The position numbers and the translations under genes are program-made. Under the pieces are notes generated by a model. It ran no database searches, was not told the origin of the DNA, and worked only from the letters and a program-made list of their open reading frames with translations. A stretch of 15,244 nucleotides of DNA from an uncultured Caulobacterales bacterium (GTDB taxonomy: Bacteria > Pseudomonadota > Alphaproteobacteria > Caulobacterales > Caulobacteraceae): positions 1 through 15,244 of the forward strand of contig CAISYT010000040.1 in the NCBI GenBank assembly GCA_903889785.1, written 5' to 3'. Position 1 is the stretch's first letter, and the number at the start of each line of letters is the position of its first letter. Positions 7,426 through 11,858 of this stretch are shown here, piece after piece.

Positions 7426-8585
7426 TGAAGCGCGACACACGCCTGATCCATGGATCGCGGCACAAGGCCTCAACCAAGCTCGCCGAGACGGTTGGACCGC
7501 CTATCCAGCGTGGGTCGACCGTATTGCTGCCGAATGCAGCAGCCATTCATGATTACAGCCAGATTTCCTATGGCCGACAGGGGTTGGCGTCGCATCAGGC
7601 GCTTGTGGCCGCTTTGGCAGAGATGGAAGGCGCGAGCGATGTCTCGCTGTTCCCATCCGGCCTAGCAGCGATCACCGGCACCCTGCTGGCAGTGGTCAAG
7701 GCTGGCGACGAAATCCTGGCCGCCGACAGTGTCTATCGCCCCACGCGGCGGTTCTGCGACACGGTGCTGGCGCGGCTCGGTGTGTCTACACGTTATTTCG
7801 AACCCTCCTTAAGCGCCGAAGGCGTATTAGCGCTCGCCACGCCTGCCACGCGGCTGATCATGCTGGAGACGCCCGGCTCCCTGACTATGGACATGCAGGA
7901 CATACCCGGCATAGCCCGCGCCGCCAGGGCAAGGGGTGTTTTGACCGCCGTCGACAACACCTGGGCGGCTGGCCTGCTGTTCAAGCCGCTCGCGCATGGG
8001 ATCGACATCAGCATCCAGTCTCTGACCAAATATGTCGGCGGGCATTCCGATGTGTTCATGGGCAGTGCCGCCACGGCCAATCCAGCCGCGGCCAAGTTGC
8101 TCGACGCCGCTCAGCTGGAGATGGGCTGGGCTGTAGCACCCGATGATGCCTATTTCATGCTGCGCGGTCTACGCACCCTTGGCACCCGCCTGGAACGGCA
8201 CGAGGCCAACGCCATGATCATTGCCCGATGGCTGGAAAGCCACGGCAATGTGCTGCAGGTACTTTACCCCGCCCTACCCGGCGCGCCCGGACACGATATC
8301 TGGAAGCGCGATTTCTCTGGTGCCAGCGGCTTGCTGTCCTTTGTCGCGCGCCCAGGATCATCTGCGGCAGTCGATACCTTCATTGATGCGCTGAGGCTGT
8401 TCGGATTGGGCTACAGCTGGGGTGGATTCGAGAGCTTGGCCATTCCCGGCGATCCGCAGTTCGCCTGCCGGGGCTTTCAGCCACGGTTTGGTGGTCCGGT
8501 TATCCGCTTGCAGATCGGGCTCGAAGATCCCGACGATTTGATCTCTGATCTCGATCAGGCACTGGCGGCCTACGCCACCGCCTGA
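7425..8585 (+). CDS. metC: Cystathionine beta-lyase-like PLP enzyme (Cys/Met metabolism family)
   Basis: Cleaves cystathionine to homocysteine, pyruvate and ammonia on the way to methionine; side activity on cysteine is common in the family. The product is 386 residues: T-R-L-I-H-G-S-R near the start, Y-G-R-Q-G-L-A-S-H-Q (the Y-x-R-x-G cofactor/phosphate region), V-D-N-T-W-A-A-G, and the PLP Lys K202 in S-L-T-K-Y-V-G-G-H-S-D, followed near the C-terminus by S-W-G-G-F-E-S-L, which favours MetC over gamma-synthases. The open frame extends upstream to 7290 but only inside sseA. The ATG at 7425 shares one base with the sseA stop (TGATG), and a GTG precedes it by one codon. Last gene of the cassette; no clear terminator follows. 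Confidence 0.9.
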   Translation: MKRDTRLIHGSRHKASTKLAETVGPPIQRGSTVLLPNAAAIHDYSQISYGRQGLASHQALVAALAEMEGASDVSLFPSGLAAITGTLLAVVKAGDEILAADSVYRPTRRFCDTVLARLGVSTRYFEPSLSAEGVLALATPATRLIMLETPGSLTMDMQDIPGIARAARARGVLTAVDNTWAAGLLFKPLAHGIDISIQSLTKYVGGHSDVFMGSAATANPAAAKLLDAAQLEMGWAVAPDDAYFMLRGLRTLGTRLERHEANAMIIARWLESHGNVLQVLYPALPGAPGHDIWKRDFSGASGLLSFVARPGSSAAVDTFIDALRLFGLGYSWGGFESLAIPGDPQFACRGFQPRFGGPVIRLQIGLEDPDDLISDLDQALAAYATA

Positions 8586-8612
8586 CGTCCACGTGCAGAC
8601 CAAAAATGGTGA

Positions 8613-8810
8613 AACAGGCTTTCGATTTCTACCGCTGAAACTCAGGCTAATGCTCTGTTTGTGACCAGTGCAGCGTTGAAATATATCGTGGTCCAGGTGG
8701 GTACCGACAACTACCTGTTCGCAGAACATCCGCCCAATACCGGCGTTGACACGGTGGTGATGCTGCAGGGCGTGAGCCTGTCTGGGATCGACTACGGCAA
8801 TATCATCTAA
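8613..8810 (+). pseudogene. Remnant of the C-terminal end of a secreted RTX/haemolysin-type protein
   Basis: A 65-codon open stretch between in-frame stops, with no ATG start or ribosome-binding site at its head, translates into text resembling the last residues of type I-secreted calcium-binding proteins: K-Y-I-V-V-Q-V-G-T-D-N-Y-L-F-A, then D-T-V-V-M-L-Q-G-V-S-L-S-G-I-D-Y-G-N-I-I and a natural stop. The hydrophobic last residues after an acidic patch fit a type I secretion signal. No repeats, catalytic domain or start remain in the 27 bases back to metC, so the rest of the gene is lost. The call rests on remembered family resemblance. It fills most of the metC-tRNA gap (8586-8830). Confidence 0.5.
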
Positions 8811-8816
8811 GCCGTC

Positions 8817-8830
8817 TGGCGTTCCCGCCA
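8817..8830 (-). other. Hairpin directly after tRNA-Arg
   Basis: On the minus strand TGGCG-GGAA-CGCCA forms a 5-bp stem with a GGAA tetraloop starting at the base after the tRNA CCA end. No T-run follows, so it is more likely a 3'-trailer processing structure than an intrinsic terminator. Confidence 0.35.
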
Positions 8831-8907
8831 TGGCCCGCCCTGCTGGACTCGAACCAGCAACCGCTCGCTTAGAAGGCGAGTGCTCTATCCAATTGAGCTA
8901 AGGGCGG
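8831..8907 (-). tRNA. tRNA-Arg (anticodon TCT)
   Basis: A 77-nt cloverleaf can be drawn by hand: acceptor CCGCCCT/AGGGCGG, D-arm GCTC/GAGC, anticodon stem CTCGC/GCGAG with loop CTTCTAA (anticodon TCT, reading AGA), 5-nt variable loop, T-arm GCTGG-TTCGAGT-CCAGC, discriminator G and an encoded CCA. It lies downstream of the NDUFS4-like gene on the same strand, about 107 bp away. A decayed secreted-protein fragment flanks its 3' side. Confidence 0.96.
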
Positions 8908-8972
8908 CCGCACGTGGCAGCCAAGGGTGAAATCTGGGTTTGGCGACCGCAACACGCAATCCATAGACCGTT

Positions 8973-8988
8973 TTCAGCGCACGCTGAA
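8973..8988. repeat. Short perfect inverted repeat between the NDUFS4-like gene and tRNA-Arg
   Basis: TTCAGCG-CA-CGCTGAA, a 7-bp stem with a 2-base centre. It follows the NDUFS4-like stop by about 27 bases on the minus strand. There is no T-run on either strand, so it is not a convincing intrinsic terminator. It may be a processing or stabilising hairpin between the mRNA and the tRNA. Confidence 0.4.
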
Positions 8989-9014
8989 CTGGCGCGCACC
9001 GACACAGTGCGGAC

Positions 9015-9320
9015 CTAGTGGGTCCAGGGCTGCTTTCGACCAGGGGCAAAGTTGTCAGCGTAGGTCTTGATGATCCGCTTCGGAGTCTTGGGCTCTGTTA
9101 CCTGAAATGCCAATCCATGGGCCTGGGCATAGGCTACGGCCTCATCACGGGTTTCGAACGCGAGCTTGATCTGACCGTTCATATCGCTCGACTGTGTCCA
9201 ACCCATCAACGGATCGGATACGCGGGCGCTGTCGGGGGCGAATTCTAGCAACCAGTCCCGCGTCTTCGCCTTGCCCGATTGCATGGCCGTCTTGGCCGGG
9301 CGGTGGATTCGCGCAATCAT
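9015..9320 (-). CDS. NDUFS4-like accessory subunit of respiratory complex I (ETC complex I subunit family)
   Basis: A 101-residue protein of the NDUS4/ETC_C1 family, an accessory subunit that in mitochondria and alphaproteobacteria sits at the junction of the NADH-dehydrogenase module on the cytoplasmic side of complex I. Visible signatures: A-R-I-H-R-P-A-K-T-A-M-Q-S-G near the start, W-L-L-E-F, D-P-L-M-G-W-T-Q-S-S-D, F-E-T-R-D-E-A-V-A-Y-A, and the C-terminal P-K-x-Y-A-D-N-F type ending (K-T-Y-A-D-N-F). The ATG at 9320 has GAGGA six bases upstream. The longer open frame back to 9383 runs into tRNA-Pro and is not coding. The CCA end of tRNA-Pro is only 19 nt upstream, so the mRNA is probably co-transcribed with and released from the tRNA. 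Confidence 0.9.
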   Translation of the reverse strand: MIARIHRPAKTAMQSGKAKTRDWLLEFAPDSARVSDPLMGWTQSSDMNGQIKLAFETRDEAVAYAQAHGLAFQVTEPKTPKRIIKTYADNFAPGRKQPWTH

Positions 9321-9339
9321 ATCTATCCTCTGCAAATAT

Positions 9340-9416
9340 TGGTCGGAGCGGCAGGATTCGAACCTGCGACCCTCTGCTCCCAAAGCAGATGCGCTACCAG
9401 GCTGCGCTACGCTCCG
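9340..9416 (-). tRNA. tRNA-Pro (anticodon TGG)
   Basis: A 77-nt cloverleaf: acceptor CGGAGCG/CGCTCCG, D-arm GCGC/GCGC, anticodon stem TCTGC/GCAGA with loop TTTGGGA (anticodon TGG), T-arm GCAGG-TTCGAAT-CCTGC, discriminator A and an encoded CCA. The NDUFS4-like gene begins 19 nt after the CCA on the same strand. Confidence 0.97.
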
Positions 9417-9431
9417 ACTGTGAGTTGACGC

Positions 9432-9461
9432 CTAAAGCGCTGCGGAGGCTGGAGCAAGCAA
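9432..9461 (-). promoter_or_regulatory. Possible promoter for tRNA-Pro and the NDUFS4-like gene
   Basis: On the minus strand TTGCTT (9456-9461) and CTTTAG (9432-9437) are 18 bp apart, with the -10 element ending 15 bases before the tRNA 5' end. Position fits a tRNA promoter; the sequence match is modest. Confidence 0.3.
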
Positions 9462-9518
9462 ACATTGCCATCGGCCGCGCTTGTGCGCCATGCTGGATCG
9501 ATAAAATTGGAGGCTGCC

Positions 9519-9710
9519 ATGAGGCTGGTGATCAAAATTGTCGCCACCCTGTTGATCCTGATCGGCGTGATCTGGTTACTGCAGGGCATGAATGTATTGC
9601 CAGGCAGCGTGATGACAGGCGACCGGAAATGGGCCTTGATCGGCGGTGCCTGCATGATGGCCGGGATCGCCGCATGGCTCTTTGCGGGCCGCAGGCCGCC
9701 CGCCGCTTGA
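9519..9710 (+). CDS. Small two-helix membrane protein, uncharacterised
   Basis: A 63-residue protein starting at an ATG with GGAGG five bases upstream. A first hydrophobic segment (about residues 4-21, I-V-A-T-L-L-I-L-I-G-V-I-W-L-L) is followed by a loop with Q-G-M-N-V-L-P-G-S-V-M-T-G-D, then a second hydrophobic segment (about 37-55, W-A-L-I-G-G-A-C-M-M-A-G-I-A-A-W-L-F) and a basic R-R tail. The W-x-L-Q-G-x-N-V-L-P-G-S-x-M-T-G pattern is one I recall from small proteobacterial membrane proteins without assigned function. It lies 31 bp before the glutaminyl cyclase gene on the same strand. An in-frame extension to 9465 is unlikely given the ribosome-binding site. Confidence 0.8.
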   Translation: MRLVIKIVATLLILIGVIWLLQGMNVLPGSVMTGDRKWALIGGACMMAGIAAWLFAGRRPPAA

Positions 9711-9741
9711 AGGCCTTAATCGCTCCGTTAAGCTGCTAAAC

Positions 9742-10557
9742 ATGGCCATTCGTTTTCGTCTGGGTCTTTTTGTGACCTTAGCCGCCTTGAGCTTCAGCCT
9801 GATGGGCGGCACCGTGCCGGCCCAGCCGCGCCCTGCCCCACCAGACCGGGTCTATGGCGTTCAGGTTGTGCGCAGTTTCCCGCATGATCCCGCCGCCTTC
9901 ACAGAGGGCCTGCTTTACCAGGATGGCTATATGCTGGAGAGCACGGGCCTTGTCGGGCATTCGGGTATTCGCAAGGTGGCGCTCGAAACCGGCAAGGTGC
10001 TGATGCAGCGGCTTTTGAAGGCCCCTTATTTTGGCGAGGGCATCGTCACCTGGAACGATAAATTGATCCAGCTGACCTGGCAGCACCAGATCGGCTTTAT
10101 CTACGACGCGTCAAACTTCAATCCGCGCGGGACTTTCAAATATAAGGGCGAGGGCTGGGCCCTGACCAAAGATGAACGCCGCATCATTATGAGCGACGGC
10201 ACCGATGTAATCCGTTTCCTCAACCCCGTCACCCTGGCTGAAACCGGCCGCATACACGTCACCTTTCGCGGTGAACCGGTGACCAATATCAATGAGCTTG
10301 AATGGGTAAAGGGCGAGATCTACGCCAACATCTGGCAAACCAACATCATTGTGCGAATAAACCCCGTCACCGGGGCTGTGGTCGGCCGTATCAACCTGCA
10401 GGGCTTGCCCACCCCGTCGGACAATAATGGCACTGAGGACGTGCCGAACGGGATCGCCTATGACGCCAAGGGTGATCGACTGTTCGTGACTGGCAAGCTT
10501 TGGAGCAAGCTCTATCAGATCAAGCTGATGGAATTGCAGGCCCCGACAGGGAACTAG
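9742..10557 (+). CDS. Glutaminyl-peptide cyclotransferase (plant/bacterial-type, periplasmic)
   Basis: Converts N-terminal glutamine of peptides or proteins to pyroglutamate. The 271-residue precursor has a signal peptide (basic start, hydrophobic 7-22, probable cleavage after the A-Q near 27-28), so the enzyme should be periplasmic. The mature part is the five-bladed beta-propeller family: F-P-H-D-P-A-A-F-T-E-G-L, E-S-T-G-L-V-G-H-S, Y-F-G-E-G, W-V-K-G-E-I-Y-A-N-I-W and N-G-I-A-Y-D. Glu55 (F-T-E-G) and Glu99 (F-G-E-G) are 44 residues apart, matching the Glu45/Glu89 pair I recall for the Xanthomonas enzyme. The frame is open back to 9682, but the ATG at 9742 begins the signal peptide. Its stop overlaps the stop of the converging cold-shock gene. 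Confidence 0.92.
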   Translation: MAIRFRLGLFVTLAALSFSLMGGTVPAQPRPAPPDRVYGVQVVRSFPHDPAAFTEGLLYQDGYMLESTGLVGHSGIRKVALETGKVLMQRLLKAPYFGEGIVTWNDKLIQLTWQHQIGFIYDASNFNPRGTFKYKGEGWALTKDERRIIMSDGTDVIRFLNPVTLAETGRIHVTFRGEPVTNINELEWVKGEIYANIWQTNIIVRINPVTGAVVGRINLQGLPTPSDNNGTEDVPNGIAYDAKGDRLFVTGKLWSKLYQIKLMELQAPTGN

Positions 10558-11153
10558 GAATCGGGCGAAATTTCGGCAACCACCAAGCCCTTGGGGCCAT
10601 TGGCGAAGCGCACCATCACATCATCGCCGGGGGTTAGATCATCCAGGCCGCTGCGGCGCAGGGTTTCGATGTGGACAAAGATGTCGCCCGGTTCATGGTC
10701 GCGCACAACAAAGCCATAGCCCTTGGTGCGATTGAACCATTTGACCTTGGCATGCTCACGATCGCCCGTGGGTGCAAGATCGGCACGGCTGTCAAAGCCA
10801 CTAGTGCGCTCGCGGCGCACGGGACGGCTGTCTTGGGCCTGGTCATCACGCCCACGCTCCCGCCGCTCCGGTGGTGCAGCCGCGGCCTCATTGATTTCGA
10901 TGACTTCGGCGACCTGCCAGCCCTTAGGGCGGCGGATCACGTCACAAACGATCACAGCCCCCTCTAGCGCGGAGTCACGTCCGGCGTTACGCAGCGAGGT
11001 CACGTGCAGCAGCACGTCCTTCAGCCTGGTCTTATTGGGATCATCGGGGACAATGAATCCATATCCCTTGCCGGGATCGAACCACTTCACCACCCCACTG
11101 ATACGGACCTGTTCTTCGTCGTGGTCCGCGACCTCGAACTCAAAGCCAGCCAT
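10554..11153 (-). CDS. Cold-shock protein with two CSD domains (Caulobacter CspC/CspD type)
   Basis: A 199-residue RNA/ssDNA-binding protein with two cold-shock domains. CSD1 (about 16-86) has V-V-K-W-F-D, RNP1 K-G-Y-G-F-I-V (29-35) and RNP2-like D-V-L-L-H-V. A charged linker (about 91-133, many R, E, D) is probably disordered. CSD2 (about 135-199) has V-K-W-F-N, K-G-Y-G-F-V-V (144-150) and D-I-F-V-H-I. The tandem form is characteristic of alphaproteobacteria; in Caulobacter such proteins are linked to stationary phase rather than cold. The ATG at 11153 has GAGGGG about four bases upstream. A promoter candidate lies at 11198-11226 and a CtrA-type box at 11271-11285. The gene ends tail to tail with the cyclotransferase gene. 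Confidence 0.93.
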   Translation of the reverse strand: MAGFEFEVADHDEEQVRISGVVKWFDPGKGYGFIVPDDPNKTRLKDVLLHVTSLRNAGRDSALEGAVIVCDVIRRPKGWQVAEVIEINEAAAAPPERRERGRDDQAQDSRPVRRERTSGFDSRADLAPTGDREHAKVKWFNRTKGYGFVVRDHEPGDIFVHIETLRRSGLDDLTPGDDVMVRFANGPKGLVVAEISPDS

Positions 11154-11197
11154 AACGCCCCTCTAGCCCCGTCCTGCACCCCCAAGACAAGACAACA

Positions 11198-11226
11198 ATC
11201 ATAACACAAATCTCGGGAAAGGTGAA
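11198..11226 (-). promoter_or_regulatory. Likely promoter of the two-domain cold-shock gene
   Basis: On the minus strand TTCACC (11221-11226) and TATGAT (11198-11203) are separated by exactly 17 bp. Transcription would start near 11191, giving a 5' leader of about 38 nt before the ATG at 11153. Confidence 0.5.
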
Positions 11227-11482
11227 TTTCGTTCTTGACTATCACTGCGGGAGCTGGAGTGCATGCGAATTTAAGCTCGATTTAAGCCGAATGCATTGAT
11301 TTGGTTTAAGGTTTTCTGAACTTGAGCATTATTGCTCGGCGGAACACTCAAACCGTCTGCCCGGGGCAAGGCGAACCTACAGCTCGCTGTCCATCGTTGC
11401 GGCATAGATTACAACAAGCGTGCCGCCGGGTAGGCAAGGCTCGCAATCCAAGCATCAGGCCGCGATAACTTGGGGGTATTCT
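11227..11482. other. Non-coding stretch upstream of the cold-shock promoter
   Basis: No open frame with a start and ribosome-binding site, and no recognisable RNA gene. It is less GC-rich than the flanks at 11260-11330. Visible items are the TTAA-N7-TTAA box at 11271-11285, a GAGCA-TTAT-TGCTC hairpin at 11324-11337, and a GGTTTAAG word at 11303-11310 that recurs at 11527-11534. I see nothing else I can name. Confidence 0.5.
11271..11285. promoter_or_regulatory. CtrA-type binding box (TTAA-N7-TTAA)
   Basis: TTAAGCTCGATTTAA is an exact match to the two half-sites with 7-bp spacing bound by CtrA, the cell-cycle response regulator of Caulobacter and many other alphaproteobacteria. It lies about 45 bp upstream of the -35 of the cold-shock gene promoter and about 118 bp from its start codon. 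An 8-base core can occur by chance, so function is inferred from position. Confidence 0.45.
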
Positions 11483-11508
11483 GCTTGGCAGTCCCTAGGG
11501 GCGTCAAC
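11483..11508 (-). repeat. Partial copy of the tRNA-Glu 3' end (att-like direct repeat, distal copy)
   Basis: The 19 bases GCTTGGCAGTCCCTAGGGG (11483-11501) are identical to 11706-11724, which is the 3' end of tRNA-Glu plus three bases beyond its CCA. The similarity continues for 7 more bases into the T-loop with one substitution and one missing base. The copy is in direct orientation, 223 bp from the tRNA on its 3' side, and cannot fold as a tRNA. This is the arrangement left by a tRNA-targeting integrase. Confidence 0.75.
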
Positions 11509-11535
11509 TATCCTAGCATTTTCAATGGTTTAAGA

Positions 11536-11669
11536 TGTAAAACATTGGCAAGCTACCTTAAAGCAGGCTTGGCTTCCTGGGGGTGAGTGTAAAACATTTT
11601 ACGCCCTAGCTGGCTTGGACCAAACGAAGAACAGAAGTGTAAAACATTCGCCGGGGCGACTGTAAAACA
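11536..11669 (+). repeat. Four direct repeats of TGTAAAACA between the two att-like copies
   Basis: TGTAAAACATT occurs at 11536-11546, 11588-11598 and 11638-11648, and TGTAAAACA (followed by C) at 11661-11669, all in the same orientation. Start-to-start spacings are 52, 50 and 23 bp, near 5, 5 and 2 helical turns. The second copy is also part of a GTAAAA-CA-TTTTAC dyad. Flanks are not conserved beyond a few bases. They could be arm-type integrase sites, iterons, or operators for an unknown regulator. Confidence 0.7.
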
Positions 11670-11674
11670 CAAAC

Positions 11675-11687
11675 TAAATCATTGATT
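11675..11687 (-). promoter_or_regulatory. IHF consensus site in the att-like region
   Basis: On the minus strand AATCAATGATTTA matches the IHF consensus WATCAANNNNTTR at every fixed position. It lies about 19 bp beyond the proximal att-like repeat, next to the last TGTAAAACA. IHF sites beside cores are usual in tyrosine-recombinase attachment sites, but a 13-base degenerate match in AT-rich DNA is only suggestive. Confidence 0.4.
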
Positions 11688-11705
11688 TTATTGAAGAAAA
11701 AGTCC

Positions 11706-11732
11706 GCTTGGCAGTCCCTAGGGGAGTCGAAC
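11706..11732 (-). repeat. att-like direct repeat, proximal copy inside tRNA-Glu
   Basis: This is the T-loop-to-CCA part of tRNA-Glu plus three outer bases. It is matched at 11483-11508 (19 identical bases, then a near match). The tRNA itself remains intact, as expected when an element integrates at the 3' end and restores the gene. Confidence 0.75.
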
Positions 11733-11783
11733 CCCTCTCTCCAGATTGAAAATCTGGCGTCCTAACCGATAGACGAAGGGACC
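11709..11783 (-). tRNA. tRNA-Glu (anticodon TTC)
   Basis: A 75-nt cloverleaf: acceptor GGTCCCT/AGGGACT (one G-U pair at the end), D-arm GTCT/GGAC, anticodon stem CCAGA/TCTGG with loop TTTTCAA (anticodon TTC), T-arm GGGGT-TCGAC-TCCCC region, discriminator G and an encoded CCA. A T-rich run follows six bases after the CCA. Its 3' half is duplicated 223 bp downstream. Confidence 0.96.
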
Positions 11784-11800
11784 GCAGCGCGGGAGGGCCG

Positions 11801-11829
11801 GATATATCGGCGTTGCGGCGGGGGTGCAA
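11801..11829 (-). promoter_or_regulatory. Possible tRNA-Glu promoter
   Basis: On the minus strand TTGCAC (11824-11829) and TATATC (11801-11806) are 17 bp apart. The transcript would start about 11 bases before the tRNA 5' end, after a GC-rich discriminator region as is usual for stable-RNA promoters. It lies in the 75-bp gap after recJ. Confidence 0.45.
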
Positions 11830-11858
11830 GCGGCTGAAGGGCTCTTTTTCGGGTCGCT

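Noticed and set aside
8973..8988. Intrinsic terminator for the NDUFS4-like gene
   Set aside because: The 7-bp stem has only a 2-base centre and no T-run on either strand.
9015..9383. Longer N-terminus for the NDUFS4-like protein
   Set aside because: The extra 21 codons run through the 3' half of tRNA-Pro; the family start and a good ribosome-binding site are at 9320.
9716..9731. Second CtrA-like box before the glutaminyl cyclase gene
   Set aside because: The two TTAA half-sites are 8 bp apart, not 7, and the site abuts the start codon, so it is probably chance.
11227..11482. A structured non-coding RNA (6S, SRP, tmRNA or similar)
   Set aside because: I could find no conserved tag, closing stem or known core motif; only one short hairpin is visible. 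A covariance-model search would be needed to revive the idea.
11536..11669. CRISPR-like array
   Set aside because: Repeats are only 9-11 bp, spacings are unequal (52, 50, 23 bp) and no cas gene is present.
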